A stretch of 64,000 nt of DNA from Heterobasidion occidentale. Taxonomy: Eukaryota; Basidiomycota; Agaricomycetes; Russulales; Bondarzewiaceae. The position numbers and the translations under genes are program-made. Shown one piece after another: positions 44,645 to 56,671 of the stretch (positions are counted from its first letter, which is position 1; each line of letters opens with the position of its first letter). Location of the stretch: NCBI GenBank assembly GCA_039111635.1, contig JBCAQO010000010.1, positions 1,798,001 to 1,862,000 on the forward strand. The letters run 5' to 3'. The notes beneath the pieces were generated by a model. The model was given only the letters and a program-made list of their open reading frames with translations. It was not told where the DNA came from and did not search any database.

Positions 44645-47600
44645 ATGACTCCTACCGCTACGGATCTTAAAAACCAAGGAAACATCTATTTCAAGAGCGG
44701 GCACATAGCTAAGTACGTACTACTATGATTCCGCAGGCTTTCAGCATGATATATCGGCCTCTCTATGTATCGCTCCCACACAGGGCTGCTGAGTGCTACA
44801 AAAAGGTGTGCGCCAGCCATCACAACAGAGTTATAAAGCTCATTGACGATCCTAAACCTTGAAAGGCTGAGGTTGCAGCACCAAACGATGCTGTATACCC
44901 ATCCAATCTCAGCGCGGCTTTGTACGAGCTGGGTGACTACGCTGCTTGTTTCGAAGCGATCTGCCGCTCTGTGAAAAAGCTTCCAGAACCAGACGCGAAC
45001 CCAAGTCTTTCCTTGCGACTTTCTGCTCGTCTGGCTAAGAGTCTTAGCTATGGTGTGCGAAGCGGGACTATTTCATCTGAAGTGCTGCAACAGAGCTCAA
45101 GCGCCATCCACGCGCTTGAACAAAAGTTCAATGAGGCCCTGTCAAAGAGTTCAGAGGTTCCTGGAGATACAGTACGAGCTTGGAAGGACTGGAAACGCGT
45201 CGAAAAAGAAATTGAGGCAGTATCCCGGGGTCACGACGCTGCACAGGACAGACTTGTTTGTATCCCTATTGCGAAGAAAGCAGCGTCAGTCGCCTCCTCT
45301 TACTCTTGTCGGTTGATTTTTACAATGTCTGGCAGAGACCCTGTCTTGGAATATTACACGGTGCGTCTTTTCATGAACAACTTTTCAAGAGAACTTCTAT
45401 CTGTCTATAGGTTGGCCAAGACGACATAATGTCAATCATCCAAGATTGGGGCCCTGAAGAAGGCGTCGACACAAATCCCCTAGACCTTCTCAAGATGACA
45501 GCTTTGCGTCTCTCGTCTAGCATTTTTGTTTGGCGGCGTTGGTGATGGTAAAGTGCCGACGTATCATTCCTGCTCATGAAGCTTATAGCTCCGTTCTTCA
45601 CTTCAGCCCGCCATGTGTTTGGCTCCATCATAGGCCTACACCAAGAATATCTCAAACTGACTAAAGCAAAACGGGATAGCTTCAAAGTACATACCACGCT
45701 CTTAGATATCCATCCCACGACCTTAGCTCGTGATCTCTGCATTTTTGCGCTGTTGGAACAATTGGACACGCCAAATAGCAAAGAAAAAGAAGCTGAGATC
45801 AAGGCAACAATTTTCTATGCATACTTAGGGGTCGTCATGCCGTCTTACTGTCATCAGCGGTACGAAGCCACTCTGAACTTTTTTCTTCTTGCGCTCAAAT
45901 GAATGTGCTGGCGTCAGTTTCCGCGAGGTTGTCAAGGATCAGATCAAGCGTTTGGACATGCGTCCTCCCCAGCTTCCGGCGTGGATTCACATTGGCGAGC
46001 AGTCGATTCCCGGTATCTTACATTCCCTCAGACACTGGGACGCCGGACTCCATCGCAAAACGGTTCGAGGCATATTCGACTATCATGACATCAAGCAGCC
46101 TAAAATGTTCGCCTCGAATGTGTTAGAAGACCCTGGCAATGCGTCGTCCTACCGGGATAATATCAACCAGCGTAGAGAAGAAGAGCGTCAAGAAGTGGAA
46201 GGAGCCGTTGGCGCGATGCAAGACAAGGATATCATTAGCTCGGCTGAGCCTCATATGACTGAGCCTCTACCTACTGACCCCAGGAGGCGTGCGGAGTGGT
46301 TGAAACTTGCCAAATCAGTCTTAGTGGATATAATGTTAGATCCTGATGGAATGGGACCTGACTCTCCCCTCGAGTTTCTTGAGGAGGGGAGTTGGTATGA
46401 GTTCACTAAGGCATACCTCCCACCATCCATCTTGAGGCCGAGGCATGACGGTTTTGAAGAGCTCTGGAATCAAATCAGGGGTCTAAAAAACACCGAATTG
46501 TCGAAACAATCGGTGAAGAAGGTCTGTCCAAAAGGAATGTCGTCTTTGAGCCGTCGATCCATCATAAGTCTATTTTATAGGTCAACGCACACATACGGGA
46601 AACGTGGAAGCCCAATCCTTCACTTTTCGTACGGGAATTCCACGTCCTGAAACATTCTCTTGAATCCGTCGTACTAACATGTTTGTTGCAGGATCGCGTT
46701 CATGAACGAGAAACCGGATACCCCAGAATGATCATGGATCCATTTGGATTCGTTCGGTCAATTCATCGGTTTGCCGAGCGGATGGGGCTGTTGTGTGAAA
46801 AGATCGACGAGGATTTCCCCTCCTTCTATATCACAGAAATCTTCTTCGATGCTGTGGTAGATGCTTTCAAAGCTCTTCAAGGCCGCATACAGATCGAGAT
46901 TCTGCTTGGGGATATCTCAGGAATTGGCAAAGATGAGGCTGCCAGGACACAGATCTAGACCAGGTCACTTCCCTAAGTCCTATACGCGTGCATGGCTCAG
47001 CAACGTACCGTGTGTTGGTCATCTAACTTTGGGCACTTCACTCGATCTCACTGTCGCTATAACAGGGACTACACCCATGGTCCACTCAATACGGCTGTGT
47101 GGACGCTTCCGAGCTTGGAGAATGAGTCGGATGCAGCCGTTGCTGCAAATTGTCTCCTCAACACTTCAGTTTGGGAAAGCGGAGATCAGCTCTGCTATAA
47201 GTAAGGCCCGATTCTGTTTACCGTCGTTATATACATATTCTGATACTTATTCCCACAATCTTCCCTCAGCTATGCACTGCTTCTTCCGAAAGACGTTCCT
47301 CGCTTTCTTGGGTGCTGCGTTGTGGATATGGAACCTATGTGGGGTGTTTTTCAACTGGCTCCCGAACCACTTCCTCGGCCGTTGACGACCCTCGCTTCGC
47401 GCGAAGAGCTCAATATATGGCTCACGCGTGTTCTTTTCAGCACGCTCGTCCCAGGTATACCGCAAAAGGGTCGTCACCTCATCAGATACCCCATAAATCT
47501 CGCCGCTTTCGTTGGGTTGCTCATTCGCCTGCATAGTGTCGGGTTTCCATCTAACAGAGTATCTGCACCAAATCCTGTCAGGCTCTTTGGCCTCGGAGGT

Positions 47601-48210
47601 CGCCATCTACCGCGGACAACTCCCCATTCCGGTTTCGGACAACACACGGCGGGTGTCTAGGCGTAAAGTATGCCTCGACCCCTGGCGAGTGGACTTCGAG
47701 AATATTCTCGCCCTGTCGTACGAGGCGCTGCCCTTCCCCGTCTCCCTGCCGGATGACTTTGCGAAGACCTTCGATGAGATAGGGTCGTTCGAGGCGCTCG
47801 TACCTAGACACAAGTTCACACCTAGGACCGCCATGAATCTTGTTTCTCCGTTCGACCCTGTGATGGCACTCATGTTCTACAAGCCAGGGTCGTATCAGCC
47901 TGATAATGTCGCGAAGAGGATAAACAAGGTACTGGAGGGTAACCTCGTGAAGAAGCCGGGAGAGCTCTACATTCTGACTGCAGTAGATGAGTTTGATATG
48001 TGGAACGGGTTCATCAGGTGGAAGATGAGCAAGGAGCGGGTGAAGACGATGAAGGCAGAAGGGTGGGCCATGGCGCCGTATAGGTTCGATATCGAAGAGG
48101 CCGGTAAGTGCATCGTATTGCCCTCAGACGCCATACTGATTTTTTCTAATTGTTGAATAGCTGCGCAACCTATTCCTGCGAGCAAGTGGTCGGAGATAAC
48201 GATTACCTGA
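44645..48210 (+). CDS. TPR and DUF4470-type protein, three one-base frame breaks
   Basis: Large fungal orphan family member of unknown function, probably a protein scaffold. Eleven exons: 44645-44712, 44784-44805, 44866-45284, 45336-45360, 45411-45547, 45607-45859, 45918-46521, 46581-47009, 47066-47200, 47270-48103, 48161-48210. The N-terminus is a TPR unit (DLKNQGNIYFKSGHIAKAAE; YPSNLSAALYELGDY). The DUF4470-like part is NPLDLLKMTALRL then LFGGVGDARHVFGSIIGL and LLDIHPTTLARDLCIF. The C-terminal half (FENILALSYEALPFPV; FDPVMALMFYKPGS) is conserved among agaricomycetes. Each break is an extra base in a homopolymer: T5 at 45523-45527, G4 at 46908-46911, T3 at 47544-47546. Removing the three gives exactly 990 aa and restores every junction phase, so the gene is probably intact in life. 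Confidence 0.8.
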
Positions 48211-49314
48211 CTAGCCAGGTGTACGGAGCTAGCGGATGCAGTCAGAGCACAAGTAAATAGCGAACGGCTCCTTTAGATGCTGTAACTGCGTGATGTCCCC
48301 TTTGTTACAATCACATCTTGCTTCAACCTAGTTGCAAGCGCAAGCCAGAAGGGTGATATATAATAGCTTGGAGCCTTATGTCCGCTGTCGGCGTTTCGTA
48401 AGAGTCGAAAAAGTTGCGAACACGCCATACTGCAAAATTGGGGCCGTAAATCTTTCAAGGCGTTGAACACCGTAGATGTGAAATGCTTAGACGATCTGGG
48501 CAAGCTCGGCTGGATGTTGGGCTGGGTTGTCTGCGTTCCAGCCCGTTCCTAATCTTCGTTCGGCGGCGCTCCCCTTAGAGCTCGACGTAACAGACATTAA
48601 GTGAGAATTGATCGGTTACTAACGGTGTACGTACCGTTTCCCGCAACGTCCTAGACGAAAGTCTCCTCTACGTCGTCCGAATTCTGTGCGCGGCACGATA
48701 GCCCCAGAATTGGCGCGAGTATTTTTAATCCCTAGCGTGCTTCAGTTCCTGCTTCCCACCCAAATCTTTGTGAAATGCCTAAAAGCCAATGCACTTCGCT
48801 TCTACAACAGAGAAGCCAGAGAGCTTCGGAGCTTAACAAGATCTCATCGGATGTGCCTCCGCAAAGAACCCCACCCTCGCTTCCCCGACCTTCATTCCAA
48901 GCCAGATCCGAAGAGGATATCGAGATTGGCGTTCCGGAACAATCGACCAATGATGCACGGACAGCAACGTATCCCAACTTGAATTCTACAAATACACAAT
49001 GTGCAACGACGGAAGAGAGCCACATACGGCCATTCTGATGTAAAGGACGGAAGAACGGGCCTCGCTCCGTAAGACAGCTTTTGGCGACAATGAGGGCTTT
49101 TGATGGGTATAATATGGACTCAATCCACAATCCGATCCCGTCGAGGGAAATGCAACAAGATTATTTACCCCAAGAGAAGAGTCGGAAAGACGGAATGCGA
49201 TTAGCCTACGGGTAGGGAGGGTACGCGTAGGGTTGAGGGATGTGTCGGTGTAAAGAGCGGCAAGGAACAGGCGGACAATGTATATTCCACCTGGGAAAGG
49301 GAGGACTGAAGAGC
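48211..49314. other. Intergenic region with one weak small ORF
   Basis: No family-level gene. A short open frame at 48775-49038 (+, 87 aa, starting MPKSQCTSLLQQRSQRASEL) has a real ATG and a polar, disordered-like composition, but no partner exon or homology that I recognise. Treat it as unsupported. Confidence 0.4.
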
Positions 49315-50850
49315 CTAGTAAGCTGGTCGCTTGAAGTCGTCGTGGATCCCCTGTGCCTCCACGTCCGAATCTGCGTCCTTGACTACGTGTTCTGCCTTGT
49401 CCGCAACGGCAAATGTTTCCATCTATAGAAAGAGCTGAGTGCTGTCGAGCAGACTAAAGCGCAAGAACTGACCTGTACGTGCACACCCTGTGACCGGTTT
49501 ACCGCGATGTTAGCACTACGCTGTCCAGAGTGAAACTCGAGTGTCGATCCTTGTGTGGGACTAGTACAGAGACATCAGATGCGAGACCAATGCGATCATG
49601 CTCGATTACGTACGTGAACATTTCTGGACCCTTGTTCGTGTAGTTGCTCAGCCGGCGGACGACGCGACAGGACACGATCTATACTTCGTTCAATGGTTGC
49701 ACATCAGGAAATAAAACAGGTGGGCTTACGGTGGAAACAACGGCCGATGGGACAGCGGCAATAACGGACATGACGGCGTTCAGGTTGAGGACAAGGAAGA
49801 TCACAGCGATCGTGTTAGCGAGGAACCTAATGATATCATGTCAAAAACACTTTCTCCCATTTGACTAAAATGAGATGGGACCCACGCGATGACGAAGTAG
49901 ATCAAACCGTCGGCGAAGATCATAGATACCAACTGACTACGAGCACCCTTCTTGAACGCAAGCTTGTATGCTGTCAAAATGGTGACGACGAAGTCGAAAG
50001 ACATCGTATACACATATGTGGCGATGAGGATGGTATTGCTAGAGCCCGTGATCGCGCAGCCCTGGCCCTCGACCCACTGCGCCTTGACGAGCACGACTCC
50101 CCGCAAGAGCAGACCCCAGTGCCCACAAATGATGGCGGCGATTGGGATCACGATCAACTTGTTCTGGGACCAGATCGCCATGCTACATACGGGTTGAGTT
50201 AAGTCTTTTTCAAAGGGACGAGAGGATAGACACCCACGTTCGAAGGGACAGGTTGATGCTTGCGAACCCGATGGTGAAATTACCAGCAATTTGGTTGAAT
50301 GTGTACAACGCCTGGCAATCCACTTCCCTGAAACGGACGTCGGTACCGCGGAAGTAACCTCAGTAAGCAAACGCTACTCACGTCCTGACATTCAAGGCAA
50401 CAACACTAACGAGGGAGATCCGAAATCAGCTGAGTACTAACGCATTGCTTGTCATCGCTGACTTACATTCCCACAAGTGCAGCCAACAGACTGTAGCGCC
50501 CAAGGAAGTAGAAAGCCTAAGACAAGCCGAGCATGAGCATCACTACCAGAACACTTAGCAGTGCCGCGCACCAATGGCCATCGGAATTTTCTTTTGCCAA
50601 TGACGAAAGCAATATCGAAGTCAAGGGAAGTGAACCATTCCCATCTGCAATCAATCCTAGAGTTAAAACCCGACAGAAATTAACGGGTACGAATAGATCC
50701 TCACAGATATAAACCGAGCAATGCGTGCATGAATTTTCCGAAGGCATCTAAGGTACCGATCCGCGTGAGTGAGGTTTCACGACATGGTGAATCGCCTGTA
50801 TTACTTACCTGCATCGTGGATGAGCTCTGCTGTGGACTGCCAATCAACCA
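49315..50850 (-). CDS. Seven-transmembrane orphan protein (agaricomycete family)
   Basis: Eleven exons: 50850-50809, 50747-50705, 50644-50572, 50516-50467, 50405-50382, 50327-50238, 50184-49886, 49826-49730, 49680-49614, 49560-49473, 49422-49315. They join to 326 aa without a break. The start MVDWQSTAELIHDADAFGKF, then LWEWFTSLDFD, RKFRWPL, CQALYTFNQIAGN, and LNLNAVMSVIAAVPSAVVST followed by a polar tail, are typical of a large basidiomycete family of predicted seven-TM proteins with GPCR-like topology and no known ligand. Hydrophobic stretches: 15-30, 55-70, 85-105, 115-135, 160-185, 195-215, 225-250 (approximate). The C-terminal tail of about 70 residues is hydrophilic. Confidence 0.85.
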
Positions 50851-52361
50851 TAGTGACCTATCGACAGGAGGGGGATGAAGGGTGAAGGCTAGGTTGGTTG
50901 GATCTACAAGAGGATAAATGAAGGACGAGGCTCTTCACAGCCGGAGGATCAAGGGGGAAGCGGGGAGACCAGACGGTGAAGAAGGGTATGAAAGGAGCGA
51001 CGAAGGAGTATAAGTACCAGATTGATGGAGGGCAAATTGGGAATGGATAATGACGAACTGGAGAACGTGAGAGTCCCAGGGTTCAAGAAGGAACCTCGGA
51101 TCTGAGGATCTCGGGAGTCCCTCCTCACGAGAGGCGCGCTGGGGACGGAAACAGACGCGGTTTTTTTTTTGCTTGGATCACGCTTCTTCGCTCGAACAGT
51201 CTAGGCACCTCTGCCAAGAAGCGCTCACCGGCACCACACCCCAAAGCCACGCTTTGGCCGCAGCACTCGCACAGGAATGTACACGATAGCCTGCCCAACA
51301 TGCTTGGGGACCGAGTAAGGCCCTGCCAGACCGTACGAGCCCTAGTTGCCTTGGACACTGCGCAATCATGGACGCGAATGTTTGTTCATGAGCATGCGGG
51401 GCAGCGGTCTGCGCGGGCGTCGTTAAGACGTCTTCTGATTTCACCGCGCCTAAGTGCAAACTCTCGTTATCCTCCCAGGGCGCGTCTCGTACGAATAAGT
51501 ACATCATAGCTCGTCACTTGGACCCACCTAGTGGTTGCCGCTGTTTTTCTCGGGAACCATTCTCCCTGCAATGCAGGCGTTATCCCTTTTTCTCGGTGAG
51601 GTGCGAATGTCAAAGGTCAATGAACGGCATCTCACGGAATGGACGTTGGAGAGGATCATACGTAGCTGGCAGGCGTAAACCTACGTGGAGGTGCCTACCT
51701 CGATAAATGTCACGACGTGACATACGAGGCGTCACTTTGCCGTAAATTTATTAGACTCTTCGGCACCTGGCGGTTATTAACGCCTGTTAACGCCCGGAAA
51801 TGGATGTTTCTTTTTGCCAACCTCTTTGCCGAAAGGAGAACACGATTAGTGGCGCTGTCAACTCGCAGCGCCACGGACTCTATTGGATGTTGGTAAGTCG
51901 CGTTGTTGACCATGGAGTCGCTCAGTGTCAGCGAACACTAGATATCCCTTGGTGCATACTTATAAAGTTGCGCACAGCGCCGGTGAGTGATACACATTCC
52001 GATCAAAAAGCTTTGCTTTACGTACAGGGCCTCGAAACGGGGGTAGGTTTAAATCAAATGCAACTCTCTATCGCCGTGACCCGTTTCCCTATAAGGAGAC
52101 CACGGCTAAATACCGAAACGTGGACTAAGCTGGACCAGAACGAGTCTCTGTAATTCACAGCGGGAAGCGATGGTCCTAGATGATACAGTAATACATGAAG
52201 ACCGAGCCCCGGAGTTCTGCGCTGGCGTCCCATCCAAGGCAGATAAATATTCTGTCGCGGCTGCTTCAGCTTCTTAACTTCGACTCTCATATTGTACATC
52301 TCATCGCACACAGCACCCCGACTTTCTTTTGATTTCGTCCACAACATCCCCTTGACCGATC
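50851..52361 (+). promoter_or_regulatory. Intergenic region, upstream of the P450 gene
   Basis: About 1.5 kb between two divergent starts, with no supported gene. A short palindrome-like GTTATTAACGCCTGTTAACGCC direct/near repeat lies at about 51772-51793. AGATAAATATTC at about 52239-52250 is a weak TATA candidate, 110 bp before the P450 ATG. Confidence 0.4.
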
Positions 52362-54607
52362 ATGTCGCTCGCCCCGTCCTTTTCGTTATTGCTGTCGACT
52401 GTCGTGTTAGCTGTGCTCGCACGATATGTCTTTGGCAAGAAGCGGGACGTCAGTTACCTTCCTAGCCCTGTGAGGATCCTTCTTTGTTCTTTGTGAATTG
52501 AATAGGCCTTAACGCCGTATGGCAGCCTGCCAGTGAAGGCAGCTGGATTTGGGGCAATGAGCGTCAGGTGTTTGAACACCAGGCCTGTGAGATGTACAAC
52601 AAGTGGACCGCTCGGTTAGGCCCGCTCTTCAAAATCAAGGCCGCTCTTTTTCACGGTGATGTGGTAAGTACCTGCCGCCAGTATCTGCCTAGTTGACAGA
52701 ACTGATGATATACTAGATTGTTGTAGCAGACAATGCTGCTGCTGCACACATCTTCCAGTACTCGGAGAGATATGGTGAATCATTCATTCTTGGATGATAG
52801 CGTGGTGTTCCATTGTTTCTGACATTTTCTGCCGCTTCAGTGAAAGCTCCGATGTTCCGACCTATCGTCGTCAAACTCCTCGGGAAGGGATTGGTCTGGG
52901 CGGAGGGCGCAGAGCATAGGCACCAACGCCGACTTCTTGCTCCTGCTTTCTCGTAAGTTTGATAGGCCTCTTTTCGGAACCGGGGGCTTACCATGTCTGA
53001 TCAACGAAATATGCTTCCAGTCCGGAAAGCGTCCGTGGCATGGCTGACGATGTCTGGGAATGCGCTGAGAAGGTATGATGCCTTTGCTGCCCATTCAATT
53101 GCACGCCGCTAACATTGAATTGCTTATTCATACAAAAGCTCGAGAGCAGGCTCACTAACCAAATTCTTTCAAATGGCGGGGAGATGACTATCAATATTGT
53201 CCCTCACACCTCCGCGTGCACGTAAGTTCCTATCAGCGCCACAGGATCATCGACCATCGTGACCCTAACATGTGCTTCACAGCCTCGATATTCTTGGACG
53301 TACTGCCTTCGGCCATGATTTTAACATGGGCGAGAGCACGGAAGCCAAGGAGATCTCTGCATCCTGGCACAAAGATGTGAACATGGGCTTGACATTTGCA
53401 GGTTTCTTTGCTCCTATTCTTCTTTTCACTTTCCCTTGGATCGCCAAACTTCCCATTGGTGGTTTGCAAGAGGAAGGTGTTGCCAAGAGTATTGTCACGA
53501 AGCTAGCATCGCGCATCCTCGAAAGGGGACAGATTTCAGACAAGGGCAAGGACATACTTTCTCTACTGATCAAGGACAGCCGGGACTTGAAAGGCGAGAA
53601 GGGCCTCTCGCATGCGCAAATTCTGGACAATGTAGGGCTTTAACTTCATCCCGTGTTCGTTTATGACTGACGCAGTCATTTTGTCTCTGATAGATCGCCA
53701 CGTTCCTGTAAGTGCGATTATTATTTGTGTCCGAAACAGCTAGCTAAGATACTGCATAGCATGGTTGGGCATGAGACCACTGCTGGCTCCCTTAATTTCA
53801 CCCTCCTTGACCTTGCGCGCAACCCTGAAGTCCAGCAGAAGCTCCGTGAGGAGATACAGACTTTCGGTCAGGATTTGGATTACGATAATGTACAGAAGCT
53901 CGAGTACCTCGATGCCGTTGTGCGCGAAGGGTGTGTATATTTCTTTGACCCTGCATGTGAAATCTCGTAACTTAAAACGACGCCTTGCTTAACGCCTGAC
54001 ACATTTACAGTCTCCGTCTTCACCCCGCTGCGCCCCGTACTGAACGGGTTGCTCTGGAAAACGACATCATCCCCTTGAGCAAACCGATTCGTACAACCGA
54101 CGGAAGGACACTTACTTCCCTGCCTGTCAAAGCTGGACAGGTGAGTAACACGTTATCTATTTTCCTGGACATTGCTCATCCCGTAACATTCAGGTCTTCC
54201 ACCTCCCGTTCGCGACCATGAACGTAAACCCCGATGTCTGGGGCCCTGACGGTCATGAATTCAAGCCCGAACGCTGGTTGACACCGGGGGGTGTTCCCCC
54301 GTCGAGTGAGCTGCCTCGTGGATGGGGCAATATCGTCACTTTCTGCGACGGACCACGGAGCTGCATTGGGTACCGACTCGGTAAGCAAACGGAGCCCGGA
54401 AATCACGCACAGTTTTCGAATCTGACGCCCACGGCCGCCATAGCTATCGTCGAGTTCAAGGTTATTGTGGCGACGCTCATCCGGTCCATCGAGTTCAGAA
54501 GCACAACAGCGAACATCCGTCGCGTCATCTCTCCCACCCTGCAGCCTGTCATCGACGGCAAGGGTGGTCTCCTTCCCCTCCACATATCCTTGGCCCAACA
54601 GAGTTGA
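52362..54607 (+). CDS. Cytochrome P450 monooxygenase
   Basis: Membrane-anchored heme monooxygenase of secondary metabolism or detoxification; substrate unknown. Twelve exons: 52362-52469, 52526-52663, 52717-52774, 52841-52952, 53021-53072, 53139-53221, 53283-53631, 53694-53707, 53760-53930, 54011-54140, 54194-54380, 54444-54607. They join to 521 aa without a break. An N-terminal anchor (SFSLLLSTVVLAVLARYVFG) is followed by a C-helix with WAEGAEHRHQRRLLAPAFS, the I-helix MVGHETTAG, the ExxR motif EGLR (split by an intron after Gly), FKPERW and the heme-binding loop FCDGPRSCIGYRLG with the ligand Cys. The 14 nt exon 53694-53707 is required by phase and by the I-helix. Confidence 0.93.
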
Positions 54608-56053
54608 GCGCCTTTGGGACGCAATAACCCCTTCTGGACTGATCTTCACACACTTATCGCTGTCGAGCCAGTGGCTGCCAGTGGTCTGCTGACCATGTCG
54701 CATACCCACTTGTCGAAGCGGGTGTGGAGTCCATTGTATAGAACGCTTCGATGCGCACACCCTGCATGGACGCTCGCTCCTCCCATCATGCATCGGCGGC
54801 ACAGCCGCTTCTTTGGGTATCTTGGGTATACTATTCACTAGCATATTGTTTTGGAGTTTATCAATACATACGACGTTCCTCTGCCCCGACGCGATCAAGT
54901 CAACCCTCAAGTCAGAACATCAGACTTCTCGAGGTTACGACATGGTGAATCATTCAAGCGGCATGCGGCAAATAGAGTCAAGCTAAATATGTCAAAGTTG
55001 ACGTTGAACGCCACGATGTTGACGCCCTGCGCTATATCGACTGGAGTATCTCTGTTCAAAGCGTTCATCGTGCGGTATCCACGGGTTTGAGGTACGAAAC
55101 TCACAATGCTGCCATCTCTGGCTCAACACCATATCAGAAGCACTCGTCCCATGCGTGACGCTCAAAAAAGCTCCTTCCGTCATCCAGCAACATGCCGAGA
55201 GAAGCTGATCCTGCGCATGCGTATGCATTGACGATACATGCAAATCTGACAAGTCCTTCCCGTCAGCGACTTGCCTAGCTGCTCCTACCCGGCCGGGCAT
55301 ACCTCGATGTACCTCCTCTGACGATCTGATATATTGCTCAATCGTCCTCGAATCGCTCAAATCAAATCCGAACTCAAGCGCCCACAGATGAGAGTTGGCT
55401 CCGACACTGCTCCGACAACTCTAGAGACGCAGCAGTCAGTGTCTTCCCTATTGTCTGCCAACCAACTCTCTCGCGTCGAGGTTTATCAGGCCGTTTTAGA
55501 GAAACAAGTAGCTGAACGCAGAGCCTCTTTTGACCGTCATGGGAACTTATAACCCCGTGCCCTCCTTACTTGTACAATTTTGAAGGTAAGATTGCCTGTA
55601 CTGGGACACTGAATGTTGTCGAGAACAGTCTTACAGAATGAGGAACGACGAGAGTCTGGATCAAATGCGGCTGATGTCGTCGCCGCGCATATTGCGTTCA
55701 GAGCTCAATGTCCGTTCAGCAGGCCCAGGTCGGCTGACTGTTATTGACCCTCGTCGACCTTCGTCGACCTCTCATGAAGGACTACTCCGCGGTGCCAGCA
55801 AACAGGGGTTCAGCATCGTGTGAGAAGCGTCCTGCATATATTTGAGTTGTGCGAACGCGATGGATTCCCTGTCGCGCCAGATTGTGAGTCCTAACGCATA
55901 TTGCAGATCGTCTGTCTAGACTTATAAACATCTCCGAAACTCGGAGGCCCTGAGGTCCCTGACGCTTGAAGCCCTGAAAAGCTACGCGATACGCGGGTTT
56001 CCCAGCAGGATCCTCTCTGATTCTCCCGACATACAAAGATCCTCGTTCCAACT
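54608..56053. other. Intergenic region with possible unrecognised small gene
   Basis: No family-level gene. Open stretches at about 55337-55549 (+, ending ...VYQAVLEKQVAERRASFDRHG) and 55638-55823 (+) could be exons of a small gene, but the joins are unsupported and no domain is visible. Confidence 0.35.
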
Positions 56054-56671
56054 CTACGCAGGTTTGTGCCCCCGAACGACTTCCGAGAACAACTTCCGTC
56101 TATCCCTTCCCGCGTTCGATCCACGTTCCACGACCTCCCACTCGCCCTCATCCCAGGAACCCTCGGAGTCCGACTCAAGATAGACATCGGACGGAGCGAC
56201 ATTTGCTTCTAAATCTAGGTCCAGCACCCACTCTTCCTCGTCTCTTGAATTGAGTTCTACCTGCTGCCTTTTGGGTTTGCTGATCTTGACCTTTGACGGC
56301 CGCACCATCTCCATCAACGATACCTCCCGCGGCTGCCTTGGACGTGCGCTCTCTGCACCCTCACGCTCTCCTCCGATCTCATCCACTATCAGCTCAGCAT
56401 CTCCCTGGTCATCATCAAACTCCTCATGCACAACATGCCCCCCACTCCACCACCCGCCGCTTGCTGTCGTATCTGTCTTGCCCCCTCGGCGACGTCTCTG
56501 CGCGCGCGCGTCGACCTCCTTCCGCTTTCTCATCCCTCTCGACTCGTCTTCACGGTTGGCGGGTGGATCAACCTTGGGAGCAATGCCCGCTGGATATCTC
56601 CACCACCAGCAGCCCCCGATCCTGACTATCTCAACTTGAGAGACCCGAGGGGACTTGGATCTATTAAGCAT
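56054..56671 (-). CDS. Hypothetical small acidic/basic protein
   Basis: A single-exon frame of 205 aa from ATG 56671 (MLNRSKSPRVSQVEIVRIGG). It has a Lys/Arg block (RKRKEVDARAQRRRRGGK), then an acidic middle (HEEFDDDQGDAELIVDE), a Lys-rich VKISKPKRQQ stretch and an acidic tail (DVYLESDSEGSWDEGEWEVV). Charge-segregated composition suggests a nuclear, disordered protein. The antisense strand is also open over part of it, so the call rests on composition alone; no family is recognised. Confidence 0.45.
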   Translation of the reverse strand: MLNRSKSPRVSQVEIVRIGGCWWWRYPAGIAPKVDPPANREDESRGMRKRKEVDARAQRRRRGGKTDTTASGGWWSGGHVVHEEFDDDQGDAELIVDEIGGEREGAESARPRQPREVSLMEMVRPSKVKISKPKRQQVELNSRDEEEWVLDLDLEANVAPSDVYLESDSEGSWDEGEWEVVERGSNAGRDRRKLFSEVVRGHKPA

